64,000 nucleotides of DNA from Acinetobacter sp. NIPH 2100 (GCF_000369805.1 NZ_KB850224.1:3331021-3395020), one strand, 5' to 3'; positions 36,262 to 46,094 are shown, counted from the stretch's first letter. A program made the numbers and translations. The notes: generated by a model not told the origin, from the sequence alone.

Positions 36262-36930
36262 ATGTCGATGGTTATCTATGGCTTCATCATTACCCTGATT
36301 AGTTACCTTATTGCAAAACCACTCAATCAAAAAATGCCTCAGGTTCCACTGATTGTGTTCGGCATGTTTATTGTGATTGCCTTCTTGGCCATTTTTGGTA
36401 TTCCTTATCAACAATACATGGATAACGTCAATGGGGTTTTCAATCATCTACTTGGCTATGTGACCGTTGCCTTGGCAATTCCTTTGGCTGCGATGCGCTA
36501 TGATGACCTACCACTGAAATCGATGATTGGCATTCTTTGCTTTGCCAGCATCAGTGCGGTTGCCTTACCCATGGGACTGGCTTATTTGCTGCATATGTCT
36601 GAACCTACCATTATGGCTTTTGCAACCCGTGCCGTGACCACACCGATCGCTTTAAACATTGCAACTCTGCTACATGCGCCATTAATGATGGTCACTCTGA
36701 TTGTCATTTTATCAGGTGTGATTGGTGCAGCTTTCTCGCCATGGATTCTCAAACATATCCATGATGAACGCGCTTCGGGTCTCGCTTTAGGTTTGGCAGC
36801 ACATGCGATTGGTACAGCTCAAGCTTGGCAACGTGGTCCTGTCACTGGCCGTTATGCAGCCTTCGGTATGGCAGTAAATGGTGTATTTACAGCCATTTGG
36901 CTACCGACCTTTATTCTATCTTTATCTTAA
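36262..36930 (+). CDS. lrgB: LrgB/CidB-family membrane protein
   Basis: A 222-residue inner-membrane protein with about seven hydrophobic segments. Family marks are KSVTTPIAL-like RAVTTPIALNIA and SGVIGAAFSPWIL, with LALGLAAHAIGTAQA at the end. It is the usual second half of a CidA-CidB/LrgA-LrgB pair; the upstream gene ends 11 bases before and a ribosome site AAGGAG precedes the ATG. Proposed roles: control of murein hydrolase activity or pyruvate uptake. Confidence 0.87.
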   Translation: MSMVIYGFIITLISYLIAKPLNQKMPQVPLIVFGMFIVIAFLAIFGIPYQQYMDNVNGVFNHLLGYVTVALAIPLAAMRYDDLPLKSMIGILCFASISAVALPMGLAYLLHMSEPTIMAFATRAVTTPIALNIATLLHAPLMMVTLIVILSGVIGAAFSPWILKHIHDERASGLALGLAAHAIGTAQAWQRGPVTGRYAAFGMAVNGVFTAIWLPTFILSLS

Positions 36931-37014
36931 TATTTGCCTCAAATATCACATAAAGATTGAACTAGTTGTCAGATATCCTCCATAATGTAAGCTTAAACGT
37001 TAAAAGGATTTTTA

Positions 37015-37461
37015 ATGATGAGCAAACAATTATTAGGTGCGTTACTTTTATCTGCGGTGAGCAGTTTTACTTTTGCAGAGGATATTACGGGGCTCTGGCA
37101 AAGTATTGATGACAAGACGGGGGCGCCTAAAGCATTAGTTGAAATTCGCAAAGAAGCAAATGGAACTTATGCAGGCAAAGTAGTTAAAATCACGCCACGT
37201 ACAGGCTATACACCAAAAGAAACCTGTGTAGATTGTCCTGCACCTTATACCAACAAACCGATCGTCGGTTTAGATGTGGTTACAGGATTGAAATATAGCC
37301 AAGGTTTAAACTATACCAATGGTCGTATTTTAGATCCAAATACTGGCAAAATTTACAGTATGAAAGCCAAGTTAAGTGCAAATGGCAAACGCTTACATTT
37401 ACGTGGCTATTTAGGGGTCTCTGCATTGGGCCGTAATCAAATCTGGATTCGCGCAGAGTAA
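37015..37461 (+). CDS. DUF2147 secreted protein, first copy
   Basis: A 148-residue protein with a signal peptide (cut near residue 21, after TFA). The mature part is one DUF2147 domain: DITGLWQSIDDKTGAPKALVEI, then GKVVKITPRTG, then CVDCPAPYTNKPIVGLDVV and a beta-rich end. Two cysteines (CVDC) are conserved with the next copy. Function unknown. It has its own terminator-like hairpin at 37523-37553. Confidence 0.85.
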   Translation: MMSKQLLGALLLSAVSSFTFAEDITGLWQSIDDKTGAPKALVEIRKEANGTYAGKVVKITPRTGYTPKETCVDCPAPYTNKPIVGLDVVTGLKYSQGLNYTNGRILDPNTGKIYSMKAKLSANGKRLHLRGYLGVSALGRNQIWIRAE

Positions 37462-37522
37462 AGCGGATGATGTGTCTCTAGTGCGTACCTCTCTTTGATC
37501 AATTTGATCTCGGTTCTGTATC

Positions 37523-37553
37523 AAAAGCTTCTTCATCCAGTGAAGAAGCTTTT
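37523..37553. terminator. Terminator after the first DUF2147 gene
   Basis: AAAAGCTTCTTCA and TGAAGAAGCTTTT form a 13-bp stem with a 5-base loop, 61 bases past the stop codon at 37461. Confidence 0.85.
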
Positions 37554-37680
37554 TCATTATCAGTATAAAAAATTGTTGAAACTTCAATTATTAAAAATTT
37601 ACAACTGTAAAATAATGATTGAATCTGTGATTAGAAATCCGAAATAATAGCGAGATACATGGCAGCAAGGAGGCTTTCAC

Positions 37681-38130
37681 ATGAACATCCCGCAAAAACT
37701 GGTTTCTTTTTTCTTCCTATTAACCCTCAGTCATTTTACTTTTGCCCAAGACATTACAGGAATCTGGCAAAGCGTTGATGATGTAACAGGTGCCCCCAAA
37801 GGACAGGTTGAAATTACCCAAGAAGCAGATGGTTCTTATACAGGTAAAATCATCAAAATTACCCCACGTACAGGCTATACCCCCAAAGAATTTTGTACTG
37901 GTTGTCCTGCCCCTTATACCAATAAACCGATTTTAGGTTTAAATGCCATTACCAAACTGAAGCATAAAAAAGATCTGACTTATACCGGTGGGAAAATCTT
38001 GGATCCAAATAGTGGGCGTGTGTATAGCTTGACGGCAAAACTCAGCACCAATGGGCAACGTTTACACCTACGCGGTTATGTCGGTGTCTCTGTATTAGGA
38101 CGCAGTCAAATCTGGATTCGTGCCAATTAA
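37681..38130 (+). CDS. DUF2147 secreted protein, second copy
   Basis: A 149-residue paralogue of the gene at 37015, with the same signal peptide layout, the CTGC pair, and about two thirds identical residues by eye (DITGIWQSVDD, GYTPKEFCTGCPAPYTNKPI). An AAGGAGG ribosome site precedes the ATG. A terminator follows at 38145-38174. The two genes each have their own terminator and a 219-base gap, so they are probably transcribed separately. Confidence 0.85.
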   Translation: MNIPQKLVSFFFLLTLSHFTFAQDITGIWQSVDDVTGAPKGQVEITQEADGSYTGKIIKITPRTGYTPKEFCTGCPAPYTNKPILGLNAITKLKHKKDLTYTGGKILDPNSGRVYSLTAKLSTNGQRLHLRGYVGVSVLGRSQIWIRAN

Positions 38131-38144
38131 AGTGAATCAGACAT

Positions 38145-38174
38145 AAAAAAAGCCCTGACATACAGGGCTTTTTT
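38145..38174. terminator. Bidirectional terminator between DUF2147 copy 2 and prc
   Basis: AAAAAAGCCCTG (38145-38156) and CAGGGCTTTTTT (38163-38174), with T and A tracts on both sides. It lies between the stops at 38130 and 38197 of convergent genes. Confidence 0.88.
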
Positions 38175-38196
38175 TATTGATCGAATGATGTGAGGC

Positions 38197-40380
38197 TTAA
38201 CGACCTTGCAGCTTCGAATAGTCTAACAGTACATTTGCCGCTTCATTAATGAAAGTCTCTTCTTCAGGCAATGGCGGACGCAAATGTGCTTTCATTTTGG
38301 CACGCGACTCAACCAAGGCATCAATAGAAGCTTGATAGCTTTCCCAATTTGCATAAGGGGCTAAATTGGTTGCTATACGGCGTTGGTTCTCAGCATTCAA
38401 GGTTTGCTTTTCGAGATCAATCAACTCGGCACGACGTTGATTAATATCCAACACCACTTTCTTCTGATCAGAGGTTTTTTTCGCAATCGCTTTACGCGCT
38501 TCTAAATATTTAAATTGAGAGTCTGCCGCAACACGTTGCTCAGAAGACTGAGACAATTTGGCTACGTATGGCTGTACTGAACCTTCACGTTTAAATGGTG
38601 CGGTTGGAATGGTATCCCACTTCAAAGCATTCTTCGCTTTCCGCTCACCGAACTCTTCATTGTAGATATCGACCAGTTTGATATCTGGAATCACACCTTT
38701 ATTCTGTGTACTTCCACCGGTAATTCGATAGAACTTACGCTGGGTTAACGTCGCTTGACCATAAGCCAGCGAATCTAACTGAACCTGTGCTGTCCCTTTA
38801 CCTGTGGTGGTACTACCAATAATAATTCCGCGCTCATAATCCTGAATTGCCGCAGAGTAAATTTCACTTGCAGAAGCAGAGGCTAGATTGACCAACACTG
38901 CCATTGGACCTGCGTAGATTTGCTCGCCGCCATCGGTATCTTCGAACACATTGACATTGCCATTACCATCACGGATTTGTACCACTGGCCCAGACTTGAT
39001 CACTTGACCAAGCATACGTGCCACTTCTTCCAAAGAACCACCTGGATCATTACGCAAGTCGACCAAGATCCCTTCTACTTTTTGTGCCTTGAGTGAATCT
39101 AAAGCTTTCGCTGTATCTTCAGAGACAGAGCGATACTCTGTTCCTGCACGACGTGAGCGATAGTCAAAATAGAAAGATGGAATTTCAAGCACACCAAATA
39201 GATGTTTTTTACCATCACGCGTGATTTCAACTGTACGTGAACGTACCCCTGCATCTTCTTCTTGAATAATATCGCGGGTTAAAGTGACATTACGTGCTTG
39301 GCTCATTGATGCACCAGCACCCAATAAACGCACCACCACTTTAGTACCACGTTTACCACGAATCAGGCCAACAATTTCCGAGCTTGGCCAACCAATCACG
39401 TCTACCATTTTCTCGCCATCTTGAGCGACACCAATGATACGATCACCTGATTTTACCTGACCCGATTTGCTTGCTGGCCCACCTTCAACGATGGTTTCAA
39501 TCTTGGTGTAATCTTCATTGCCACGTTCTGGACGAATCGACACCCCAATCCCTTCCAATTGCAAAGTGGTTTGGCGATTCAATTCCATCGCATCAATTGG
39601 TGGATAGTAATTACTATGTGGATCATACGTCGCCAACATCGCATTCAATGTTTTATCGAGCACATCATCACTTTTCACACGACCAATACGCTCTAACTGA
39701 CGGGTATAGCGTTTGGTTAAGGTCTGAACTGGGGTTAAATCTTCAGGCCCAGTTAAATCCTGTCCATTGGCAAGCGATGGATCTGCTTTTAACGCTTTTT
39801 GCTTCGCCTGCTCTTCTTCTTTGCTAATGGTTAAATTGATCAACTGCGACACTAGCATTTGCTGCCAATGTTTTTGTTGTTCCGCCTCAGTTTTGAAATA
39901 TGGCGCTTTTTCACGATCGGAATCGAGATAGACATCTTTTTGGTTTAAGTTCTGCGGCTTTTTCAATTCTGCCAGCATAAACTCATAGAATTGTTTTAAA
40001 CGGTCACGATATTGCCCATGGATCAAAAAAGGGCCTGTTAAATTACCCGCTTTTAATGAGCTACCAAAATTCGAACCATATTTCTTTTGATATTCTTCAA
40101 CTTCACCACTTAGAAATAATGAATGGTCTGGATCAAGACTATCCAAATACATATTCAAAATACGGTTTGAAGTTGTTGCGTCTAGGCGCATATTTAAATA
40201 ATGCTGGCGATCAACCAATGTGGCTAACTGACGTGCGACCAATGCCTGCTCTTGTGATGGTTTGATGACTGTTGAAACGACAGGTGCTTCCGTCGCCGCA
40301 AATGCCTCATTCATGGTATGAGAGAAAAATAAACCACCAGTCGCAATTGCAACTGCACACGCTATCATTTGAAGTTTCAT
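38197..40380 (-). CDS. prc: Periplasmic tail-specific protease Prc (S41 family)
   Basis: A 727-residue protease from the ATG at 40380, preceded by AAGGAAG; 10 more residues are possible to 40410. A signal peptide (MKLQMIACAVAIATGG) leads to a helical N-domain, a PDZ domain (about 245-330, LEGIGVSI and VEGGPASKSGQVKSGDRIIGV), and an S41 core with VNLASASASEIYSAA (catalytic Ser) and TTTGKGTAQ (catalytic Lys). It matches Prc/Tsp, which cleaves proteins with nonpolar C-termini and trims lipoproteins such as peptidoglycan-linked factors. The gene stands alone on the minus strand. Confidence 0.93.
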   Translation of the reverse strand: MKLQMIACAVAIATGGLFFSHTMNEAFAATEAPVVSTVIKPSQEQALVARQLATLVDRQHYLNMRLDATTSNRILNMYLDSLDPDHSLFLSGEVEEYQKKYGSNFGSSLKAGNLTGPFLIHGQYRDRLKQFYEFMLAELKKPQNLNQKDVYLDSDREKAPYFKTEAEQQKHWQQMLVSQLINLTISKEEEQAKQKALKADPSLANGQDLTGPEDLTPVQTLTKRYTRQLERIGRVKSDDVLDKTLNAMLATYDPHSNYYPPIDAMELNRQTTLQLEGIGVSIRPERGNEDYTKIETIVEGGPASKSGQVKSGDRIIGVAQDGEKMVDVIGWPSSEIVGLIRGKRGTKVVVRLLGAGASMSQARNVTLTRDIIQEEDAGVRSRTVEITRDGKKHLFGVLEIPSFYFDYRSRRAGTEYRSVSEDTAKALDSLKAQKVEGILVDLRNDPGGSLEEVARMLGQVIKSGPVVQIRDGNGNVNVFEDTDGGEQIYAGPMAVLVNLASASASEIYSAAIQDYERGIIIGSTTTGKGTAQVQLDSLAYGQATLTQRKFYRITGGSTQNKGVIPDIKLVDIYNEEFGERKAKNALKWDTIPTAPFKREGSVQPYVAKLSQSSEQRVAADSQFKYLEARKAIAKKTSDQKKVVLDINQRRAELIDLEKQTLNAENQRRIATNLAPYANWESYQASIDALVESRAKMKAHLRPPLPEEETFINEAANVLLDYSKLQGR

Positions 40381-40629
40381 AAAATTTTGGTACTTCCTTG
40401 GATATGGCAATTATTACACGCTGATACTGTCAATATGAACACATTTCATTCGATACTTTACCAACTTGTAGAACTCATTGGTCGTCATAAATAAATAACC
40501 AACAAGCACTTATCATCAATATCATGTAGTTTTATCATATTCTGTACTGACAAAATGTAGCAAATCATTGCACAATTTAGCTATCGTTTTTTTCATCAAA
40601 TTTTTCATCAAAATTCAAACGGAATCCTT

Positions 40630-41652
40630 ATGATCGGCGCGTTGATGCTGGATATTGCTGGCACAGAACTTACTCAAGAAGATATTGAACTATTACAAGC
40701 TCCGCAAGTCGGTGGCATGATTTTATTTGCACGAAATATTGAATCCCCACAACAAGTTCGCGCATTAACCGACCATATGCGTCAAGTCCGTCCAGATATC
40801 CTGATTGCAGTGGATCAAGAAGGTGGCCGTGTACAACGTTTAAGACAAGGTTTTACCTTACTTCCAGCAATGGGACGTCTTGGCGAACATTACTTGACTC
40901 AGCCAAGACAAGCGATTGAATTGGCTGAACAATGTGGTTGGTTGATGGCAATCGAAGTTCTCGCAGTCGGCATTGATTTTAGCTTTGCCCCTGTTCTAGA
41001 CCTCAATGACGTTAGCGATGTGATTGGTGATCGTGGCTTTGCTAAAAATATGCAGGACATCGTACCACTTGCAGATGCTTTTATGCGTGGTATGAAAAAA
41101 GCAGGCATGGCAACTACAGGCAAACATTTCCCTGGGCATGGTTCAGTCAAAGCCGATTCGCACGTTGCCGCAGCAATTGACAGCCGTTCATATCAAGAAA
41201 TCTATGACAAAGATATGCAAAGCTTTATTAAGCTGATGCCTCAGCTTGATGCGCTGATGCCTGCTCATGTGATCTATGACCAAGTCGATCCAAATCCAGC
41301 AGGTTTCTCACCGTTTTGGTTACAAGAAATCTTACGTAAACAACTTAAATTTGACGGCGTACTATTCTCTGATGACTTGAGTATGCAAGCTGCGTGTGTT
41401 GCAGGCGGTGCAGATGCACGTATTCAAGCAGCTTTAAATGCAGGTTGTGATATGGGCTTAGTCTGTAATGACCGTGCAGCAGCATGTACTGCCTTGGATG
41501 GAATCCAAACCTTGGCTTTACCAAACCAACAACGTTTAGAGCGTATGCGCGGTAAAATTCCAAATATCCAAATCGGTACGACATTGACTTTAGACTATGA
41601 AAACTGGCACAACGTCAGAAAAGTCATTGAAGAATTTAAGAATTCATTCTAA
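40630..41652 (+). CDS. nagZ: Beta-N-acetylhexosaminidase NagZ
   Basis: A 340-residue GH3 family enzyme. Marks: MILFARN, DQEGGRVQRL at about residues 62-71, and TGKHFPGHGSVKADSHVAAA with the catalytic His and Asp. It cleaves GlcNAc from anhydromuropeptides during cell wall recycling, a step that in many bacteria controls beta-lactamase expression. The start is 10 bases after a GGAATCC-type ribosome site. The gene stands alone. Confidence 0.93.
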   Translation: MIGALMLDIAGTELTQEDIELLQAPQVGGMILFARNIESPQQVRALTDHMRQVRPDILIAVDQEGGRVQRLRQGFTLLPAMGRLGEHYLTQPRQAIELAEQCGWLMAIEVLAVGIDFSFAPVLDLNDVSDVIGDRGFAKNMQDIVPLADAFMRGMKKAGMATTGKHFPGHGSVKADSHVAAAIDSRSYQEIYDKDMQSFIKLMPQLDALMPAHVIYDQVDPNPAGFSPFWLQEILRKQLKFDGVLFSDDLSMQAACVAGGADARIQAALNAGCDMGLVCNDRAAACTALDGIQTLALPNQQRLERMRGKIPNIQIGTTLTLDYENWHNVRKVIEEFKNSF

Positions 41653-41965
41653 CTTTAGTAAGATCATTGATAAATCTTTATTGCATAAGATTTTCTCAAC
41701 AATTAGATACTCGGTAAAGTCATCCGCAACCTGCGTGATTTCAAAAAGATAGATGCTATGTCTACTATGTTGAAATTAATCACATGCAAGAAATGAACAG
41801 GTTTTGCGGGTGACAATGGTTTTGCCTACTTTTCCCGAAAGAAAAGTAGGTCGAGCCGAAGGCTGATGACTAAAATAAGATGAGAACACAGCATGACTCT
41901 GCTATGAAAATTACGGCATAAAAAATATCAAAGATAAATTTATGGAAAAATAGAGTCTAGGACAG
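41653..41965. other. Intergenic region with a common hairpin repeat
   Basis: About 313 bases without a coding frame. It contains the exact inverted repeat at 41825-41850, arms CCTACTTTTC and GAAAAGTAGG, followed by a GAGCCGAAGGC tail; such elements occur widely between genes of many proteobacteria. Nothing else recognised. Confidence 0.55.
41825..41850. repeat. Hairpin element of the CCTACTTTTC/GAAAAGTAGG type
   Basis: 10-bp exact arms at 41825-41834 and 41841-41850 around CCGAAA. There is no T run, so it is not a simple terminator. It may be a dispersed element. Confidence 0.6.
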
Positions 41966-42808
41966 ATGACACAACAACTTTCGAAACATCGCCATATTTC
42001 ATTTACTGCACACTATACAGGTTACATCTGGTATCAAATGGGGATCTCACATCCAGCACTGGCAACAGCAAAAGGAAAAACGCTGGCGGCTTTAGTTCAT
42101 CCAATTGAAAGCTGGGCAGAGAAATACGTTGGTGGCAGCATGCGTACCACACTAAAACAACGCCATAGCATGTTGGATAGCCACTTAAAAGAATTAATTG
42201 AGCAACATCCTGATTTACAAGTGCTTGAAATTGCATGTGGTCTATCGCCACGCGGTTGGTGGTTTAGACAACACTATCCAAGCATCACCTACCGTGAACT
42301 GGATTTACCTGATATGGCAGCCACCAAACAAGCTGCACTACAACAAATCGAAAGTGATGTGGATGACGTTCTATCTGTCGATTTATTTACCGATGCTTTT
42401 GCAGCGGTATTTGAGGTGTTTGATCCTCAACGTCCACTGGTGATTATGAGTGAAGGACTGATCAATTACTTTGAAAAACCCATGTTGCAGCAACTGATTC
42501 AAGCGATTGCCACCTATGGTCAAAACTTTAAAGAACTGCATTATTTAACAGATATTTACCCTGAACCGACTCAAAATAAATTGGCAACTATTATCTGGAA
42601 CAGTAGTCGCTTACTAAAATGGATGTCACGTAGTGCATTTAGCTTTCATTTTAAAACACCTGCCGAAGTCGAACATTTTTTCCATGAAGCAGGCTTTAAT
42701 CAAGTTGAAGTTCTACAACCGAAGCAATTCTTTGAACACACCGCTTTAGAAAACAAACAGCAGCATTTAGGTGATTTAGTTTGGGTCATCCAAGCCAGCA
42801 ATACGTAA
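41966..42808 (+). CDS. Class I SAM-dependent methyltransferase (leucine carboxyl methyltransferase-like)
   Basis: A 280-residue protein with the methyltransferase core from about residue 70: QVLEIACGLSPRGWWF (motif I), ITYRELDLPDMAATK (motif II), and PLVIMSEGLINYFEK (post-II). The layout suits the PPM/LCMT-like family of bacterial O-methyltransferases. The first 60 residues are helical and basic. Substrate unknown. It has a terminator at 42816-42850. Confidence 0.75.
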   Translation: MTQQLSKHRHISFTAHYTGYIWYQMGISHPALATAKGKTLAALVHPIESWAEKYVGGSMRTTLKQRHSMLDSHLKELIEQHPDLQVLEIACGLSPRGWWFRQHYPSITYRELDLPDMAATKQAALQQIESDVDDVLSVDLFTDAFAAVFEVFDPQRPLVIMSEGLINYFEKPMLQQLIQAIATYGQNFKELHYLTDIYPEPTQNKLATIIWNSSRLLKWMSRSAFSFHFKTPAEVEHFFHEAGFNQVEVLQPKQFFEHTALENKQQHLGDLVWVIQASNT

Positions 42809-42815
42809 GCTCAAT

Positions 42816-42850
42816 AAAAAAGGGAAATGGCCAATAACCACTTCCCTTTT
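42816..42850. terminator. Bidirectional terminator between the methyltransferase and the PilZ-hydrolase
   Basis: AAAAGGGAAATGG and CCACTTCCCTTTT form a 13-bp stem with one mismatch. It follows the stop at 42808 and lies 18 bases before the opposite gene's stop at 42868. Confidence 0.75.
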
Positions 42851-42867
42851 CAAATCTTCGATTCTCA

Positions 42868-44178
42868 TTAAGCTTGTTTTTGACGCTCAATAAAACGTGT
42901 TAAACGATCAGCAATATCAAAGCTACCATGTTTAAACAAGATGCGCAGTCCTTGCTCAGTTGCATCAAAGGTTAAACATTCAATTTTAAACTCACCTTCT
43001 TCATCAGCTAAATGTAGAGCTAAATCACGTGGATGCTGGCTAACAAAATCAAGCTGTTCAAGGTCATTCAGTTTTAAATAAACACCAAAGAAAGTGATAT
43101 CGACGACATTCACTGCCGCTTCAGTCGCTAAATGACGGTGGGTCAATTTAGTCTCTGGCTGCAAAACAGCAATACGTTCTTCACCACGACGCTCTATTTT
43201 CTGCATTTGCTCACGTGTCATCGGGATAATGCCATCTAGATTGTCGATGGATTCGCCTTTTAAGAATGAGGTGAACAAATTCATGGTTTCTTTACGGCGC
43301 TGCAATTGTGGCACATGATCTGCGTTGGCAATCAAAGCAAACTGCATATCTTGGCATTGCAAAGCAAAATCGGCATTTTCGTGTGGCAACGTAAAGCTGT
43401 CATACTGCCCTGCAGCCACCAATGTTTTACATTGTGGTACTGGCACATCACTTAAACGCAATAAACGGTTGCAGTTAATCTCGTAACGCTCACGTTCAGT
43501 TGAACTAAATTCTGCCATTTGTTTGAAGAATAAACGCTTAGCGGTCGGTGACATGCGGGTTTTATCAAGCTTGGCATGATTGACCAAATACAAAATCACA
43601 GCTTGACCAAACTCATCCATGCGATCTTCACGCATTAAATGCAATGATTCTTCCAGCAGCATACGCCAACTTTTGCGTGTCTTCTGCATGACACCCATCA
43701 ATACCATACGGTCAATCAATTCTGGGCGTTGGTGTGCAAATGAAGATGCAACGACCGAACCCAATGACATGCCCATCATTGAAACTTTATCCAGTCCAAC
43801 AATATCCAGCCATTGACCAAGCATTTTAGATAATTCAGGGAGTTCCAGAATTCCAGCAGATTCACCAGTATCAACATTACGAATCTGTTGATTCGCCCCC
43901 ATTGACGGTAAATCGATGAGAATAACGGGTCCGCTCTCAAAGAGTTGCTCAACACAATACTTATAAGAGTTAAAATTTTGAAATGCGCCCCCGACAATTA
44001 CAATCGGCGTGTTGTAGATCGTTTTCGGATCTGCAATTGCCATATATTCAATTTTCCAACCATCGATCCACGTGGTACGCGCTGGCTGTTTAAAACTGTT
44101 TTTATTGTAAATGTCGAAAAAACCAAAGCCTGTGTAGGTATGATTTATATCCGAGTCCATTTGGATAATGGAATTCAT
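42868..44178 (-). CDS. Alpha/beta hydrolase fused to a PilZ-like C-terminal domain
   Basis: A 436-residue protein from the ATG at 44178, preceded by GGAGG; the longer frame to 44253 has no ribosome site. Residues about 30-310 are an alpha/beta hydrolase: GGAFQNF, nucleophile elbow GMSLG (S138), acid D260 in GQYDSF, and H288 in NADHVP. Residues about 325-436 resemble a PilZ domain: RGEER (RxxxR, 331-335), then DITFFG at 360-365, close to the (D/N)xSxxG motif. PilZ domains bind cyclic-di-GMP. A fusion of this kind could be a second-messenger-controlled lipase or esterase. No signal peptide is seen. The PilZ reading is by motif only. Confidence 0.75.
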   Translation of the reverse strand: MNSIIQMDSDINHTYTGFGFFDIYNKNSFKQPARTTWIDGWKIEYMAIADPKTIYNTPIVIVGGAFQNFNSYKYCVEQLFESGPVILIDLPSMGANQQIRNVDTGESAGILELPELSKMLGQWLDIVGLDKVSMMGMSLGSVVASSFAHQRPELIDRMVLMGVMQKTRKSWRMLLEESLHLMREDRMDEFGQAVILYLVNHAKLDKTRMSPTAKRLFFKQMAEFSSTERERYEINCNRLLRLSDVPVPQCKTLVAAGQYDSFTLPHENADFALQCQDMQFALIANADHVPQLQRRKETMNLFTSFLKGESIDNLDGIIPMTREQMQKIERRGEERIAVLQPETKLTHRHLATEAAVNVVDITFFGVYLKLNDLEQLDFVSQHPRDLALHLADEEGEFKIECLTFDATEQGLRILFKHGSFDIADRLTRFIERQKQA

Positions 44179-44532
44179 GTCCTTCCTCCATCCTTGTTTA
44201 TTTTTTTGTTGCAAGCATCTCATTTTCAGCGAATTCAACTTGCAAGTTAACAAATTTATAAAATTTGTATTACATTTATCCTATACTTTTTCATTCTATA
44301 CATATGCACGTTTTATACGCAATCATTTCCTTAACCACTTATCTTGTTTAAAGCACTAATCTTTTGCAAAATATGTAATCTTGGCTTTATATTCAATATC
44401 TTCATCACACTAAAATAAAAACTTTTGTGCCAATTAACGCTTCATAATTTTTTGAATTGTCAGTTCAGCCTATTCATTGTTCAGCATTTGACTGTTACTA
44501 TCTTTATAAATACATGCAAATATCAAAATGCT
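44179..44532. other. Intergenic region between the PilZ-hydrolase and proA
   Basis: About 354 bases, very AT-rich, on divergent sides. It contains the exact inverted repeat ACAAATTT/AAATTTGT at 44250-44268. No small coding frame with a ribosome site was found. Confidence 0.5.
44250..44268. promoter_or_regulatory. 19-base inverted repeat upstream of the PilZ-hydrolase gene
   Basis: ACAAATTT (44250-44257), ATA, AAATTTGT (44261-44268). It is 72-90 bases before the minus-strand start at 44178, a common distance for an operator. The AT content makes a chance match possible. Confidence 0.35.
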
Positions 44533-45798
44533 ATGCAAGACTCTATTCAAGACTACATGCAACACGTTGGTACTCAAGCGCGTCAGGCGTCTCGTGTTTT
44601 AACGAGTGCGTCGACCCATTTGAAAAACCACGCCTTGTCTGCAATTTATACGGCTTTGGAAAATAATCAAGCACAAATTTTAGCAGCCAATCAAATTGAT
44701 ATGGACAATGGTCGTCAACGTCAACTCGACAGTGCTTTGCTCGATCGTTTAGAACTGACCCCGGCTCGCTTCAAAGGCATGCTCCAAGGTTTAAAAGACG
44801 TCATTGCATTAGTTGACCCGATTGGTGAGATTACAGATCTTGCTTACCGTCCATCTGGCATTCAACTTGGAAAAATGCGTGTGCCTTTGGGTGTGATTGG
44901 GATGATCTATGAATCAAGACCGAACGTGACACTTGAAGCAGCATCATTAGCCTTAAAATCAGGGAATGCCATTATTTTACGTGGCGGTTCAGAAGCCCTT
45001 GAATCAAATAAAGCCATTGCCGTTGCCATTCAGCATGGCTTACAAATTTCAGGCTTGCCTGAACATGCCGTTCAAGTGATTGATACCCCTGACCGTGCTG
45101 CGGTTGGCCATTTGATTACCATGACTGAATTTGTCGATGTGATTGTGCCACGTGGCGGTAAAAGCTTGATCGAACGCATCAGCAATGAAGCACGTATTCC
45201 TGTGATCAAACATTTAGATGGCAACTGCCATGTGTTTATTGAAGCACAAGCGGACTTACAAAAAGCGCTGCCGATCGCACTCAATTCAAAAACGCATCGC
45301 TATGGTGTCTGTAATGCCATGGAAACCTTATTGGTGGATGAAGCGATTGCGGAAGAGTTCTTGCCACGCATTGCTGAACTGTATGCTGAAAAGCAGGTTG
45401 AACTACGTGGTTGTGCTGAAACACAGCGTATTTTAGGTGTCTCTGTGAAGACAGCGACGGAAGAAGACTGGTATACCGAATATCTCGGTCCAATTCTTGC
45501 CATTAAAGTGGTTACAGGTATGGATGAAGCGATTGAACACATCAATAAGTATGGTTCACATCACACCGATGCCATTATTACTGAAAACTTTAGTCTAGCA
45601 CGTGAGTTCTTGGCACGCGTGGATTCCAGTTCAGTGATGATTAATGCCTCAACCCGCTTTGCAGATGGTTTTGAATATGGTTTAGGTGCAGAAATCGGGA
45701 TTTCAACCGATAAAATCCATGCCCGTGGCCCCGTTGGTCTTGAAGGCCTAACCTCACAAAAATGGATTGTTTTCGGTGATGGTCAAATCCGCCAATAA
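44533..45798 (+). CDS. proA: Gamma-glutamyl phosphate reductase
   Basis: A 421-residue enzyme from the ATG at 44533, the usual ProA length; the longer frame to 44425 is not likely. Marks: [36 protein letters not shown], and the catalytic cysteine in [15 protein letters not shown]. It reduces gamma-glutamyl phosphate to glutamate semialdehyde, the second step of proline synthesis. It has its own terminator. proB is not next to it. Confidence 0.95.
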   Translation: MQDSIQDYMQHVGTQARQASRVLTSASTHLKNHALSAIYTALENNQAQILAANQIDMDNGRQRQLDSALLDRLELTPARFKGMLQGLKDVIALVDPIGEITDLAYRPSGIQLGKMRVPLGVIGMIYESRPNVTLEAASLALKSGNAIILRGGSEALESNKAIAVAIQHGLQISGLPEHAVQVIDTPDRAAVGHLITMTEFVDVIVPRGGKSLIERISNEARIPVIKHLDGNCHVFIEAQADLQKALPIALNSKTHRYGVCNAMETLLVDEAIAEEFLPRIAELYAEKQVELRGCAETQRILGVSVKTATEEDWYTEYLGPILAIKVVTGMDEAIEHINKYGSHHTDAIITENFSLAREFLARVDSSSVMINASTRFADGFEYGLGAEIGISTDKIHARGPVGLEGLTSQKWIVFGDGQIRQ

Positions 45799-45822
45799 CA
45801 AAAAAGCGAATTCTGACACAAG

Positions 45823-45863
45823 AACACGATAAAGGTCATTTATTTGATCTTTATCGTGTTTTT
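45823..45863 (+). terminator. Terminator of proA
   Basis: AACACGATAAAG (45823-45834) and CTTTATCGTGTT (45849-45860) form a 12-bp stem, followed by TTT. It starts 24 bases past the proA stop at 45798. Confidence 0.8.
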
Positions 45864-46094
45864 ATATATTTACATACAAAAAATAATGACAAAAGCAACA
45901 GATCAATCAAAAGAACGACGCATTTCCAAACTATACTGAATAGGTTGATTTATAAACGGGTTGTATAGGCTAAAGTCTATCTTCGCCAATACGAGATCCC
46001 ATGTTAAAACATTGCGCTTGATTCCACTGCCTCATACGTTGCAGCAAGATCAAAGTGTTCATCATAAAATTTAAAATCTGTTAGGTGTTCAAAC

